Of a DNA stretch of 64,000 bases, positions 1 through 9,700 are shown one piece after another. The stretch is from the NCBI RefSeq assembly GCF_000174815.1, contig NZ_ACNN01000035.1, positions 1-64,000 on the forward strand, written 5' to 3'. Each line of letters opens with the position of its first letter. Position 1 is the first letter of the stretch. Source of the stretch: Porphyromonas endodontalis ATCC 35406. Lineage in GTDB: Bacteria > Bacteroidota > Bacteroidia > Bacteroidales > Porphyromonadaceae. A model generated the notes under the pieces. It was not told the origin of the DNA. It did no database searches and saw only the letters and a program-made list of their open reading frames with translations. The position numbers and the translations under genes were made by a program.

Positions 1-131
1 CCTTCAAAGACATCGATGAGAAACAAATACGAAATATCAGGATGCTGCTAAACAACAGACCTAGGAAAAAGTTGGACTTTAAATCACCGAATGAAGTCTT
101 AGCACTACTTTTGTCATACCGTTGCACTTGA
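1..131 (+). CDS. IS30-family transposase, C-terminal fragment (cut by window edge)
   Basis: The reading frame beginning at base 3 is open into the window and gives 42 residues before a TGA at 129-131. It contains NNRPRKKLDFKSPNEV, close to the conserved end of IS30-family transposases (LNNRPRK.LGFKTP.EV). The rest of the gene lies outside the window, so I cannot say whether it is intact. The insertion sequence's right terminal repeat should lie in the next hundred or so bases, but I cannot identify it without the other end. No gene is visible in 132-311. Confidence 0.75.
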   Translation, partial: FKDIDEKQIRNIRMLLNNRPRKKLDFKSPNEVLALLLSYRCT

Positions 132-311
132 TACTGGAATCTGCAGTTCCCTCTTTTCAATTTCATAGAATGGTCCTGATGTAGCAAACGTGATGAGATT
201 CTCTTTGCCTACTACTCGCCATCTTGGCTGAAGTCCAGTTTAATTTTGAGCGCGAATACACAGGTGAGAACATGTATCAATACATACTCTCACCTTGCTA
301 TATTACGGAGT

Positions 312-731
312 CTATTGGTTATCCACGAATTCAATTTTTTTGTTCGATTCGTCGATCTTTTTTTGTAGCTTGGCAATTTTCTTTTCCATCTTAGCTAAAG
401 TCTTTTGGCTCCTCTTTAACTTCTTATTGATGGACTTGACCTTCTTCAATTTTTTGATCGTACTATCCGCATCCTTTACTGTGTTTGACGCGTTTGCTGT
501 ATTGAATTCAGCGGTGGCAACATCAGCTTCTGAGTTGATATCAGCTACTTTCTTTTTAAGTTCAATATTGGTGCTTTTCTCCTTTTCGTACTCCAATTGT
601 AGCTTATTCAGTTCTGTTGTAAGCTTGAGAAGCTTTTGCTGTTCCTTTAGCTTGTCTATTTTAGTATTATTCTGTGCAAAGCCTGCAACTGCAGACAGGA
701 GCATTATAGCTATTAAAAATAATCTCTTCAT
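312..731 (-). CDS. Small secreted coiled-coil protein, function unknown
   Basis: A 139-aa protein. Residues 1-19 form a signal peptide (MKRLFLIAIMLLSAVAGFAQ, cleavage probably after Ala). The remainder is rich in Lys, Glu, Leu and Asp with heptad-like spacing, so it should be an alpha-helical coiled coil in the periplasm or on the surface. There is no enzyme motif. Similar short coiled-coil proteins are common in Bacteroidales without a known role. The start is supported by a TAnnTTTG promoter element 26 bases upstream. It stands alone on the chromosomal side of the ICE. Confidence 0.7.
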   Translation of the reverse strand: MKRLFLIAIMLLSAVAGFAQNNTKIDKLKEQQKLLKLTTELNKLQLEYEKEKSTNIELKKKVADINSEADVATAEFNTANASNTVKDADSTIKKLKKVKSINKKLKRSQKTLAKMEKKIAKLQKKIDESNKKIEFVDNQ

Positions 732-756
732 ATATAACTAACTTACTTTCTTATGA

Positions 757-764
757 CAAAGATA
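757..764 (-). promoter_or_regulatory. -7 promoter element (TATCTTTG) for the coiled-coil gene
   Basis: On the minus strand the octamer TATCTTTG matches the Bacteroidetes -7 consensus TAnnTTTG and lies 26 bases before the start codon at 731. No good TTTG -33 element is seen at the usual spacing, so this rests on the -7 match alone. Confidence 0.5.
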
Positions 765-1151
765 TGCAATAGAATACTTATTGCTAAGACTTGTCCCATG
801 AATTAGATTTTTTTATACTTGGTTTATTTCTATAAAGAAACGATAGGTGTTATTCTAGATTGACCAGGATTGTCTTGTTCGGAGTTGTTTGTAGGTATGA
901 TTTTGAAAGCAAATCAAGTTGTCTGTATAATACATTTCTTCAAATCTCTCCAGAGACTTGTACTAGTCGCTACTCTAATAGCTTATGCAATGAATAAGAC
1001 TTGCCTTGCTTCAGAGAAACCGATTAATTGTGTTTCTTTCCTTCGGCTCAGATGGGGTGTGTTTTTTATAGCACTATGTCGAGCAGAATATGACTGGAGG
1101 GTAGTTATCAAAGGTAGATCTGGGGCACGAGACGATGGGCTATATACAAAG

Positions 1152-1186
1152 AAAAATCGTTGTAAAACTAAGGTCTTACAACGATT
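1152..1186 (-). terminator. Original tRNA-Ser terminator, now displaced
   Basis: A perfect 11-bp stem (1155-1165 with 1176-1186, AATCGTTGTAA) and a 10-base loop. On the minus strand the hairpin is followed by a T-run (ATTTTTC). It lies 57 bases beyond the attL repeat in the direction in which tRNA-Ser is transcribed. Removing the ICE would place it directly downstream of tRNA-Ser, so it is most simply the tRNA's native terminator. Confidence 0.65.
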
Positions 1187-1242
1187 GTCTGCTTTTGAAG
1201 ACTTTTCTGATGCCCATTCTGAAGGAATCTTAAAGCCATTTT

Positions 1243-1255
1243 GCGGAGAGAGAGG
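1243..1255. repeat. attL: 13-bp direct repeat of the tRNA-Ser 3' end
   Basis: GCGGAGAGAGAGG, identical to 46056-46068. The flanking bases differ on both sides (T/A before, T/G after), so the shared core is exactly 13 bp. This copy is not followed by tRNA sequence, so it is the empty-side copy. Confidence 0.85.
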
Positions 1256-1318
1256 TTAGTGAACTAAACTCTGCAACTCCTTGTATCGTAACATTTTATA
1301 CGTTTCAAACTTTTTTGT

Positions 1319-1479
1319 GTAGCCATATTGTAGCCACAAGAGAGTATTTAGAGCGTACTCATAGATACCGCTGTTAGAATTGCACTCTTGCAATTCGTGG
1401 GTTCAAAGGTACATAAAAAATGAACCGTCTCCAAACTTTTTGATAGAAAAGTTGTTATAAACTTCTTGGCTACAATTTT
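1319..1479. repeat. Integrase-type sites at the left end (GTAGCCA family)
   Basis: TGTAGCCATATTGTAGCCAC at 1318-1337 differs by one base from 45890-45909 at the right end, and both are followed by a similar GAGTATTT tract. A further inverted copy, TTGGCTACAATTTT, lies at 1466-1479 and matches 45859-45872. The same short motif sits at both ends near the attachment repeats, which is what integrase arm-type or accessory-factor sites look like. Binding by this integrase is inferred. Confidence 0.6.
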
Positions 1480-1529
1480 CAGTGCACGGTGCAAGCCCTT
1501 ATATATGAAGGGACTTGCACCGTGCACTG
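1480..1529. promoter_or_regulatory. 50-nt perfect-stem hairpin of unknown role at the ICE left end
   Basis: Arms 1480-1495 (CAGTGCACGGTGCAAG) and 1514-1529 are exact reverse complements. The stem continues, after a one-base bulge, with CCCTT/AAGGG around an ATATATG loop. There is no T-run on either strand, so it is not a normal terminator. It could be a recombination-accessory site, a regulatory RNA structure or a remnant of another element. Confidence 0.55.
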
Positions 1530-1593
1530 ACGAATATTCATTATGTAGTTGCTTTGTATGTTTTTGAGAAACCGACAAAACGGGCAAATGGTG

Positions 1594-1619
1594 TTATATT
1601 GCCAACATTGGCAATATAA
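1594..1619. promoter_or_regulatory. 26-bp palindrome, likely operator
   Basis: TTATATTGCCA (1594-1604) and TGGCAATATAA (1609-1619) are perfect inverted repeats around ACAT. It lies about 60 bases before the start of the putative regulator at 1681, which suggests an operator for that protein or for the next HTH protein. Confidence 0.55.
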
Positions 1620-1680
1620 TATTCTTGAAAAAGGTCCATTTCTATGGAACTTTGCAATTGAAAATCAAAGTAATAAATAT

Positions 1681-2157
1681 ATGCATACGAAAATGAGACC
1701 CCAAAGAGAAAAGGGACGCTTGTTTATCGTGCTTCCCACTCTTGAAATTATGCTGTCTTCTTGCGACAACAGCAAGATGAAAGCCCAAATTGCAGGTATG
1801 GAATATTCCAATTTCCTGAAACATTGCAAGATGCAGGCGAACTTGAGGATTGAAACCTATACCAAGTGTGCCGCCGCATTCGATATGGATGTACTGCTTT
1901 TACATCTTCCCAAAGGAATGATCGATTCTTTAGTGCACTCCTCTTCTGATAAGAGTCATCGCTTTTTCACCATTGAGAGAGAAGATCTCATCTTTTTGCT
2001 GAATGAACTTTGTCAGGTGGACCACAAAAGAATGTTTCAGCACATTATACACCTTATCCATCTGATAGAGAAGCAAGACAACCTGTCTGAACTTCATGAT
2101 TTGGTGAAAGCAATTGAGGAACTTATCAAAAAATTGATGCGTGATGACAGAGAATAA
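1681..2157 (+). CDS. Putative regulator, possibly degenerate XRE-type HTH
   Basis: I do not recognise the family. Starting at the ATG at 1681 (a second is at 1693) the protein has 158 residues. The open frame extends up to 1549, but that part covers the palindrome and hairpin-proximal DNA and has no coding character. Residues about 38-70 (GMEYSNFLKHCKMQANLRIE) vaguely resemble the layout of an XRE helix-turn-helix. The C-terminal half is helical and Leu/His/Ile rich. It is the first gene of the plus-strand group 1681-4904 and overlaps the next gene by 14 bp, so co-transcription is likely. A role in control of excision or replication is a guess from position only. Confidence 0.45.
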   Translation: MHTKMRPQREKGRLFIVLPTLEIMLSSCDNSKMKAQIAGMEYSNFLKHCKMQANLRIETYTKCAAAFDMDVLLLHLPKGMIDSLVHSSSDKSHRFFTIEREDLIFLLNELCQVDHKRMFQHIIHLIHLIEKQDNLSELHDLVKAIEELIKKLMRDDRE

Positions 2158-2545
2158 CATGGTTCCCGCCTCACTCATGGAGGAAATACGTTCCTTGAAA
2201 GAAAGTATGGATCGGATTACAAGCTTCATTCTTGAACTGAAACATGACTATGCAGTTTTGGAAGAAAATATAGAACTGAGTACATCAGATGTCCTGCGAT
2301 TGCTTGGAATATCAAAGGCTTCGCTTGCAAGATGGAGGGAGGCCAACTCCGTCCCTTACAGGTATGTCTCCTGCAACCATGTGGTCTATCCTTTCAAAGG
2401 GTTGTATATAGCCATCAAGACCGGACGTGCTTCCTTCAAGGGCTTTCGTCGTTTGGAAGCCTTGCAACGCCTTAATGCCTACAAGGACGGAGTCTTGAAA
2501 GGATATATGGGCGATGACTCCCAAACTTTATTTGAAGAACTATGA
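2144..2545 (+). CDS. HTH (MerR/excisionase-like) DNA-binding protein
   Basis: 133 aa from the ATG at 2144 (an in-frame GTG precedes it). Residues about 18-40 are a short coiled coil. Residues about 48-75 hold an HTH motif of the excisionase kind (SDVLRLLGISKASLARWREA). Proteins of this type are found in Bacteroidetes mobile elements, often as recombination directionality factors or repressors. It overlaps its upstream neighbour, and its TGA overlaps the ATG of the primase-ATPase (ATGA), so translation is coupled. Which target it binds is unknown; the palindrome at 1594-1619 is the nearest candidate. Confidence 0.7.
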   Translation: MTENNMVPASLMEEIRSLKESMDRITSFILELKHDYAVLEENIELSTSDVLRLLGISKASLARWREANSVPYRYVSCNHVVYPFKGLYIAIKTGRASFKGFRRLEALQRLNAYKDGVLKGYMGDDSQTLFEEL

Positions 2546-4608
2546 ATTTGAAAGAAGAAATCTTGCAGAAGACCAACCGTGGATTGGAGGTATTTTATTT
2601 CTACATGCCGATTGAGTTCGTGCCGAAACGTAATTTCCGCAACCCCTTGTACGATGACAAGCGTGCATCTTGCAATATCTACTTTGACACCCAATCACAG
2701 TGCTATCGCATGAAAGATTTTGGGAACGAGGCATATTCCGGAGATTGTTTTTGGTTCACTGCCGCGATTCTGGGCTTTGATGTGCGAACGGAATTCATAA
2801 AGGTGCTGACATCTATCATACACGACTTGGGGCTAAACATTCCCATCAAAGAAAGGAAAACTTCAGAACAAAGAAGATGTTTTACAAGAACATCTACAGC
2901 GTCCCTCGTCAAGCACAAGTCTGCCGACTCCAAATCGTCAGAAAGCAGAAGATGGTTTCATATTCATGAACAACCTTTCAGTGCAGAAGAAAAGGACTTT
3001 TGGTTACGGTATGGAATAACGGACAGAATCCTGATGCGATACCATGTGAAGTCGTTGTTTCGCTATGAAGCCGTTTCCAGCCAAGGGAAGCCTTATACGC
3101 TGACTTCCACGAAAGAAGAACCGATGTTCTGCTACGTGATGGGAGATTTCGTAAAAATATATCGTCCTAACAGCAAACTACGTTTTCTCTACGGAGGAGA
3201 GAAACAGGAAGATTACGTTTTCGGCTTCGAGCAACTTCCCAACAAAGGAGACATTCTTTTCATCACGGGAGGAGAGAAAGACGTATTGTCGCTCTCCGCT
3301 CACCATTTCAATGCCATCTGCTTTAACAGTGAAACTGCCTCAATACCGGAAAATGTCATTGAAAGCCTGCAACTGCGCTTCAGGCATATCATCCTGCTCT
3401 ATGACATGGATGAAACGGGATTGCGAGAGGCTCAACGACAAGCGGAGTTGCTGGCGAAGTATAACGTGTTGCATTTGGCTTTGCCTCTTGAAGGAACAAA
3501 GAATGAAAAAGACATTTCAGACTTCTTCGCCTTGGGACATACGGAAAACGAGTTGCGAGACTTACTCACAGACAAACTTTCGGGAATGTACACACAAACG
3601 ATTATGATGCTGCGTTCTTGTGAGATCAATTACGACAACCCTCCTGATGCTTCCAGAGCGATTATTGCGGTCAATGGAGTGCCGATTGGCACGCAGGACA
3701 ATTTGTTTTGTATCACCGGTGGCGAAGGAACAGGAAAGAGCAACTATGTCGGAGCTATTCTTTCCGGAGCATTGGTGAAGGAACGAATGCAGTCGGAGAA
3801 GACTTTGGGTCTGGAGATTGCTCCTAATTCCAAAGCTTGGGCGGTGTTACATTATGACACGGAGCAGTCTGAAGCACAGTTGCACAAAAACTTAGGCAAG
3901 ACATTGCGCAGGGCATCTATGACAGCTGTTCCGGAGTTTTATCATTCTCTGTACCTTGCCTCACTTTCCCGAAAGGACCGATTGAAACTTATCCGTGAGA
4001 GTATGGACTTATTTCATCACAGACATGGAGGGATTCATCTTATGGTAATCGATGGCATAGCAGACTTGATACGCTCTGCCAATGATGAAACGGAAAGCAT
4101 TGCCATCGTGGACGAACTTTACCGCTTGGCAGGCATCTACAATACCTGCATCATCTGCGTGCTGCATTTTGTACCGAACGGTATCAAACTCCGCGGGCAT
4201 ATCGGCTCCGAACTACAGCGCAAGGCTGCGGGTATTCTCTCCATAGAGAAAGACGACAATCCCGAATACTCCGTGGTAAAGACTCTGAAAGTTCGTGATG
4301 GCAGTCCGTTGGATGTACCTATGATGCTTTTTGGATGGGATAAGTCTGTCGATATGCACGTTTACCGTGGCGAGAAGTCGAAAGAAGATAAGGAGAAACG
4401 TAAAACGGGAGAACTGATTGCCGTGGTCAGAGAGGCATTCCGGAACACGTTCAAGCTCTCATACCAAGATCTTTGTGAAGCATTGATGCGGGAAATGGAA
4501 ATCAAAGACCGAACGGCAAAGAAGTACATCGCCTATATGAAAGAACAACGCATCTTGGCACAAGACACCAATGGAAACTATCAAAAGGGAGAACTATGCC
4601 GTACCTAG
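2542..4608 (+). CDS. Toprim primase / RecA-like ATPase fusion (ICE replication protein)
   Basis: 688 aa. The N-terminal ~100 residues resemble a primase zinc-domain region ([18 protein letters not shown]) but lack the usual cysteine set. A Toprim domain follows, with its acidic motifs GGEKD at about 243-247 and YDMDETG at about 287-293. A RecA/RepA-like ATPase comes next, with Walker [10 protein letters not shown] at about 393-401 and Walker [11 protein letters not shown] at about 497-506. The last ~90 residues look like a winged helix. This arrangement suggests primer synthesis coupled to a hexameric helicase-like ATPase for replicating the transferred or circular ICE. It overlaps both neighbours (4 bp upstream, 13 bp downstream). 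The traP primase of CTnDOT is absent from the tra operon, so this may fill the same need (inference). Confidence 0.85.
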   Translation: MNLKEEILQKTNRGLEVFYFYMPIEFVPKRNFRNPLYDDKRASCNIYFDTQSQCYRMKDFGNEAYSGDCFWFTAAILGFDVRTEFIKVLTSIIHDLGLNIPIKERKTSEQRRCFTRTSTASLVKHKSADSKSSESRRWFHIHEQPFSAEEKDFWLRYGITDRILMRYHVKSLFRYEAVSSQGKPYTLTSTKEEPMFCYVMGDFVKIYRPNSKLRFLYGGEKQEDYVFGFEQLPNKGDILFITGGEKDVLSLSAHHFNAICFNSETASIPENVIESLQLRFRHIILLYDMDETGLREAQRQAELLAKYNVLHLALPLEGTKNEKDISDFFALGHTENELRDLLTDKLSGMYTQTIMMLRSCEINYDNPPDASRAIIAVNGVPIGTQDNLFCITGGEGTGKSNYVGAILSGALVKERMQSEKTLGLEIAPNSKAWAVLHYDTEQSEAQLHKNLGKTLRRASMTAVPEFYHSLYLASLSRKDRLKLIRESMDLFHHRHGGIHLMVIDGIADLIRSANDETESIAIVDELYRLAGIYNTCIICVLHFVPNGIKLRGHIGSELQRKAAGILSIEKDDNPEYSVVKTLKVRDGSPLDVPMMLFGWDKSVDMHVYRGEKSKEDKEKRKTGELIAVVREAFRNTFKLSYQDLCEALMREMEIKDRTAKKYIAYMKEQRILAQDTNGNYQKGELCRT

Positions 4609-4904
4609 AACATCATACCGAAGATAGTTGGCAAAAACGCCTTTTCGATAAACTGATGAGTGTTGAGGACAAACTTGACCAATTGCTTGTCCTGCAAGAT
4701 AAGTCTATTGACACGACTGTTCGTCCACCTTTGAAGCCGGAATATTTGGATATTATTGATGTATCCAAGATTCTGAGAGTGGAACAGAAGACAATTTACA
4801 ATTGGGTCTGGGCTGGGAAAATTCCCTATCTCAAGGCCAATGGTCGATTGCTTTTCCTTCGGGAAGAGATCGATGAAATGGTACAAAAGCGTGAAGAATG
4901 GTAG
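4596..4904 (+). CDS. Excisionase-family HTH protein
   Basis: 102 aa. Residues about 50-98 form a typical HTH_17/excisionase domain: [20 protein letters not shown], then the wing ([20 protein letters not shown]). The N-terminal ~40 residues are helical. The start codon lies inside the end of the primase-ATPase gene, so it is the last gene of the 1681-4904 operon. The likely role is a recombination directionality factor for the integrase, or a local regulator. The integrase is at the far end of the element, but in the excised circle the two ends are adjacent. Confidence 0.8.
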   Translation: MPYLEHHTEDSWQKRLFDKLMSVEDKLDQLLVLQDKSIDTTVRPPLKPEYLDIIDVSKILRVEQKTIYNWVWAGKIPYLKANGRLLFLREEIDEMVQKREEW

Positions 4905-4953
4905 TATGTTCCCATCAACCAAAAGATTAAGTATGGATTTTCCTTCTCATATT

Positions 4954-4985
4954 TTTGGGTTTACGCAGAAAAGGTGTTACCTTTG
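4954..4985 (+). promoter_or_regulatory. Promoter of the AbiE toxin-antitoxin operon
   Basis: TTTG at 4954-4957, a 20-bp spacer, then TACCTTTG at 4978-4985: a complete match to the Bacteroidetes TTTG-N19-21-TAnnTTTG promoter. The operator begins 2 bases downstream, and the start codon is at 5032. Confidence 0.8.
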
Positions 4986-4986
4986 C

Positions 4987-5015
4987 TGTCGCGAATTACA
5001 TATTGTTTCGCGACA
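4987..5015. promoter_or_regulatory. Inverted-repeat operator of the AbiE operon
   Basis: TGTCGCGAA (4987-4995) and TTCGCGACA (5007-5015) are perfect inverted repeats with 20 bp between centres, two helical turns, placed over the expected transcription start. AbiEi antitoxins are known to repress their own promoter by binding inverted repeats. This site is well placed for that. Confidence 0.75.
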
Positions 5016-5031
5016 AGAAATAAGTATAAGT

Positions 5032-5637
5032 ATGAGTGAAAGCATTGAGAATAAAATACTTGATAAATCAAAGAAGTGCGGACGTGGATCTGTTTTCTTC
5101 GTGGGCGACTTCGTTTCGTATGGCAATCGAAATGCTGTCAATAAGGCTTTGGAACGTCTCACGGAAAAAGGACAGATGCTTAGGGTTGCACGTGGCATTT
5201 ACTGCTATCCCAAAATAGAGAAAGTTTACGGACTTGGTGCAGTCCCTCCATCGCTTGAGGACATTGCCAAAGCAATGGCAAAAAGAGATGGCGCAAGAAT
5301 AGTCCCGACAGGACTTTACGCCCAATATCAATTGGGACTGACGCAACAAGTGCCGATGAACGTTGTTTTCTTAACCGATGGAGCCTCACGTACCATAAAT
5401 CTTGGTGAGGGAAAAAATATCAAGTTCAAGCATGCCTCTCCCAGATATTTCGCAATTCGCAGTCAATTGGCACTTCTACTGACAATGGCTCTTAAAGACC
5501 GGGAAACAGAAAATCTGTCAGAAGAACAGATTGCTGTCATCAAGACAAAGTTAAATGAAAATCCTCACCTTCAGGTTGCCGACCTCAAACTAATGACCTC
5601 GAAGGTAAGGGAGTTTATAGTTGGTCTGTATGAATAA
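5032..5637 (+). CDS. abiEi: Type IV antitoxin, AbiEi/DUF6088 family
   Basis: 201 aa from the ATG at 5032. The frame is open from 4840, but that part covers the promoter and operator, so the shorter start is chosen. The N-terminal ~65 residues form a winged helix (NAVNKALERLTEKGQMLRVARGIY), and the rest matches the DUF6088 antitoxin domain. In AbiE systems the antitoxin does not bind the toxin but blocks its effect and represses the operon. Its stop overlaps the toxin start by 8 bp, giving coupled translation. Together with the next gene it forms an addiction or phage-abortive-infection module carried by the ICE. Confidence 0.85.
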   Translation: MSESIENKILDKSKKCGRGSVFFVGDFVSYGNRNAVNKALERLTEKGQMLRVARGIYCYPKIEKVYGLGAVPPSLEDIAKAMAKRDGARIVPTGLYAQYQLGLTQQVPMNVVFLTDGASRTINLGEGKNIKFKHASPRYFAIRSQLALLLTMALKDRETENLSEEQIAVIKTKLNENPHLQVADLKLMTSKVREFIVGLYE

Positions 5638-6637
5638 GTTTTTAGAACTATCAGATTCACAAAGGAAAAACGTTTATGAATCAATTGCATACAAGGTCGG
5701 GTTGCCTGCCCAAGTGATCGAGAAAGACTTTTGGGTAACTGTTATCTTGCAGACTGTTTTTGCACTGCCTATTTCCAGACATTTTGTTTTCAAGGGCGGT
5801 ACCAGCCTGAGCAAGGGGTGGAAACTCATCGAGCGGTTCTCAGAGGATATAGATCTTGCTGTTAATCCCGTATTTATCGGTGCGTCAGAAGGAGAACTCA
5901 CGAAAAAGCAAATCAAGAAATTGCGAAAAGCATCTTCGCTTTTCGTTTTGGAAGAACTGACACCGATGATTTCCGAAGAACTGCGGAGACAAGGCTTGCA
6001 TCCGTATGTTACGGTCGATGCCCAACCCAAGGGAGATGGAGACAACACCTATCCTGAACCGCGTCAGATTTATCTTCATTATAAATCTCTCTTTGACAAG
6101 GAACTTACATACCTTCGTGCAGACGTTGTATTGGAGGTTAGTGCGCGTTCTTTGTTGGAACCGACAGAATCTATACAGATTACGAGTATTCTTGGAGAGC
6201 ATCTTCCCTTTACTCCATTGGTAAACAGTGCCATTCATACCGCTATTCCGGCAAAGACATTCCTTGAAAAGGCATTCTTGCTTCACGAGTTATTCTCTGT
6301 TCCCGGACGTGGAATGACAGCAGATCGCAAAAGCCGGCACCTTTATGACCTATACGTCATGATGAATAGGGATTTTGCAAAGGAAGCAATAGTGGATGAT
6401 GTTTTGTGGGAATCTATTCGCCATCATCGGGAAATTTACACTTCCGTGAGGGATGTGGATTATACACCTGATGTCCGCAAACGTCTGCAACTTGTTCCCC
6501 GAAAAGACATCCTTGATGCGTGGAAGGATGATTATGAAGCTATGAAAGAGGCTATGATCTATGGTTCAAAGCCCTCGTTTGAAGAATTGCTGGAAGCCAT
6601 GTCCGAACTTCAGGAAAAGTTCAGAATAAGACATTAG
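5630..6637 (+). CDS. abiEii: Type IV toxin, AbiEii nucleotidyltransferase
   Basis: 335 aa from the ATG at 5630; an upstream TTG at 5621 is less likely. Nucleotidyltransferase motifs are intact: KGGTSLSK at 55-62 and the metal-binding SEDIDL at 71-76. AbiEii/MenT-like toxins add nucleotides to tRNA or another cellular target and stop growth; which target applies here is unknown. The length is close to the family norm. The gene overlaps abiEi and ends just before a strong terminator, so the two form a closed operon. Confidence 0.88.
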   Translation: MNKFLELSDSQRKNVYESIAYKVGLPAQVIEKDFWVTVILQTVFALPISRHFVFKGGTSLSKGWKLIERFSEDIDLAVNPVFIGASEGELTKKQIKKLRKASSLFVLEELTPMISEELRRQGLHPYVTVDAQPKGDGDNTYPEPRQIYLHYKSLFDKELTYLRADVVLEVSARSLLEPTESIQITSILGEHLPFTPLVNSAIHTAIPAKTFLEKAFLLHELFSVPGRGMTADRKSRHLYDLYVMMNRDFAKEAIVDDVLWESIRHHREIYTSVRDVDYTPDVRKRLQLVPRKDILDAWKDDYEAMKEAMIYGSKPSFEELLEAMSELQEKFRIRH

Positions 6638-6692
6638 AACGTAGCCTTATAAACGGCTAAACTGCGTATGTATAATGATTGGCAGTTGGCAG

Positions 6693-6728
6693 AAGCGTCG
6701 AGCAGGTTTTCTTGCTCGACGCTTTTTT
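6693..6728. terminator. Strong terminator after abiEii
   Basis: A perfect 12-bp stem (AAGCGTCGAGCA, 6693-6704, with 6713-6724), an 8-base loop and a T-run at 6723-6728. It ends the plus-strand AbiE operon and touches the stop codon of the converging minus-strand gene. Confidence 0.9.
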
Positions 6729-9700
6729 ATCGCCATTTTGGTTTAGAGATAATCACCCGACTCATCACATCATGGCTTTCCGGCCTTTTCTTTGGAGCAT
6801 GTGTGGGAGATTGAGGTATTTCGTTGTGTGGGGGAGACTTTCCTATAGGTTCTTGTTTAATATCCTGTGATAAACCGTTTTGTTCACTTTCCGTTTCCTC
6901 TCGTTCCTCCTCCGGCGGAGCAAGGGTAAGGGCTATCCGTCTGTCCAATTCAGCCGCCTCACCTTTGAGTGCACGAAGCTCTTCTTCTTTCTTCCAAGAA
7001 CTGTTGGCAATGACGGTGTAAACATCTTTATTGGCTGCGACCTTTGCCATCTCCTTTTCGTGTGACTCTATCACCTTGGGGATACGCTCCAAGGCATTGA
7101 TAAAATTCTGACAGGCAAGTTTAGGGTCCGAAGCCAATTTGCCGTTATTATAGGTATAGTAGATACTCTCCTGCCCTTTCACAAAAAAGCGATTTACAGA
7201 GCAATCAAATAGGTCTTTGGAAGTACTCTCCGTCTTGACCATGATGGAAAAGCCATAAATCTCACCGATTTTATTGTACTCTCCCTTGGTGCGTGCCTTC
7301 TCGTCTATCTCCTGCAGACGTGCGGCAATGATCTTGATGTCGGTACTGTCCTCCACACCTTTGACTGTCAGTTTATTGACAGGCTGTCCCTCCTTATCAC
7401 GCTCCACACGCTGCTCAAAGAGAGCCAAGTCAGCTTTAGCTTCCTTAATCTTGTCCGAATGGAAGGACACGGAGCTCTCAATCTCTGCCAACTTCCCTGT
7501 TGCTGCATCACGTTCCCGGAGGAAGTTCTTACGTTCTGATTCTAAGGTGGTAATTTTCTTATCCAGCCTTGCTTTTTCCAAAAGGTCGGTGTTGCCTGAA
7601 AGTACGGCTACATACTCGGAAAAGTTCATTCCGCTGTCCTCGTCCATACTTCCCTCATCAATGGTACGGCTACCCAAAGTGTTTGTTTTTAGCTGGTTGA
7701 TAAAGAGCTGTTTGTTGTGCAACAGATTGAACTTATAGCTATCCAAGGAACGCTCTACGGCATAGATGATGACATCGACCTTGTTGTCCGCAAACTCCTT
7801 GGCAACAAGATTTCCCTTTCGGATGGCACGCCCGTTCCGTTGCTCAAGGTCTGACGGTCGCCAAGGCGTGTCAAGTTGATGGACCGCTACGGCACGTTGC
7901 TGGGCGTTTACACCTGTTCCCAACATGGAGGTAGAACCGAAGACGATGCGGATGTCGCCACGGTTCATCGCATCCACCATCGCTTTCTTGGCCTTCTCGT
8001 TCTTGCATTCCTGAATGAAGCGTATCTCGTAGGACGGGATATGATAGTCTTCTACCAGCTTACGCTTGATTTCCGAATAGATGTTGAACTCTCCACCGGG
8101 CTTGTAAGTCCCTAAATCAGAGAAAACGAACTGCGTCCCTTTCTGTGCATTATACTTCTGATAGTAGTCATTGAGCAACTTCGCGCAATGGCTCGCCTTG
8201 TTGTCGATATGGTCTGAGTATCCATTTTCATCAATCATGCGTAAATCCAAGCTCATCTTGCGGGCGTAGTCTGTTGCAATCAGCATCTTTGCTCTTTCCT
8301 CGCTCTCACTCAGTGGCGCTCGTCCTAAGATCGTGGCATCCCCTTTCTTGGCAAACTCCATCAGCTTACCGATGAACTCTTCCTGTTCGGGCGTGGGCGG
8401 TATGTTGTGCAGTATCTCGTTCTTCTCGGGTCGGTCGATACCGATGTCCTTTGCTGTGCGGAAGTCGCAGATCTCCGCATAGAACGAGGCAAGTTCCGGC
8501 ACCTTGATGAAGGTGCGGTAACGTTCCTTCTGGATAATCTCATTGGTGATGGAGAACTCGTAGTCGGTCGATTTCTTGGCAAAGACCGCCGCCCATGCGT
8601 CAAAGCTGTTGATACCCTGCTTCTCCAAAGCCTGCGGGCGCAGGTATTTGAAAAGCAGATACAGCTCTGTAAGTGAGTTGCTGATAGTCGTTCCTGAAAG
8701 GAAAGTAGCTCCTAAATCCTTGCCCGACCTCTCCTGTATGGTGCGGATGGCAAAGAGCATGTTCAAGGCTCGCTGTGAGCCGTCGGGATTGCCCAAACCC
8801 GACACCCGGTCGTGGCGGGTATTGAACATCAGGTTCTTGAACTGGTGCGATTCATCTACGAATAGGTGGTCAATGCCCATCATCTTGAAATCTACGGCAT
8901 CGTCTTTTCTTTCGGCTATGCTGTCCTGAATCCCCTGTAACTTCGCTTCCAGTGTCTGCTTGCGCTTCTCCAGTCCTTTGAGCATGGCTCTTGATATATC
9001 ATGCCCTTGCTGGCGCAATACTTCAAGGTTCTCCTCCACGGAGTCCATCTCCTTCTGAAGGATAGCCTCCTGTATCTCCAAGGCTTGCGGTATCATACCG
9101 AACTGCTCATGCGTCAAAATAATACAGTCCCAATCGTTGTTCTTGATGTCGTTAAAAATACGCTGTCGGTTCTGCTTATTGAAATCGTTCTTGCCCGGAT
9201 AGAGAATCCTTGCATTGGGATAAGCCTTGCGGAACGTGTCGGCAATATCAAATACGTTTGCCTTCAGACCGATAATCATCGGCTTGTTTGACAGTCCCAG
9301 CCGTTTCATCTCGTAGGCTGCCGTACACATAATCAAGGTCTTACCCGCCCCCACCTCGTGGTCACATATACCGCCGCCGTTGGTTTTCAGCATCCATACG
9401 GCATCCTTCTGACTCTTGTATAAGTCGGCAATGCCCAATCTTTTTAGGTCAAGGTCGGGAAAAGTCTGATGTGCACCGTCGAAGTTGGGGCGCACAAAAC
9501 AGTTGAAAAGGCGGTTATACCTGTCTGCAAGCTGCTGCTTGAAGGTGTCAGGTGTTCGTCCGAGCCAATCGACAAAGCCCTGCCGTATCTCCTCAATCTT
9601 GGCGTTCGCCATCTGTATGGCGTGTCCATCCCGCACTTTGACGGTCTTGGTCTCGCCTGTTATGGCATCCCGCACCTCCTTGCTCTTGTTGATGTCGGGA

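Larger units (their letters stand above)
732..1242. other. Chromosomal flank left of the ICE, no convincing gene
   Basis: Apart from the promoter at 757-764 and the terminator at 1152-1186, I see no gene here. The open frame 870-1259 (+) is unlikely: it has no family resemblance, reads through the terminator hairpin and ends inside the attachment repeat. Before insertion of the ICE this segment was presumably the sequence just downstream of tRNA-Ser. Confidence 0.6.

Noticed and set aside
295-741. 148-aa frame opposite the coiled-coil gene
   Set aside because: It is the antisense shadow of the signal-peptide-bearing protein on the minus strand.
870-1259. Open frame of 129 aa (+) at the left boundary
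   Set aside because: It reads through the terminator hairpin at 1152-1186 and ends inside the attL repeat; no family resemblance and no promoter.
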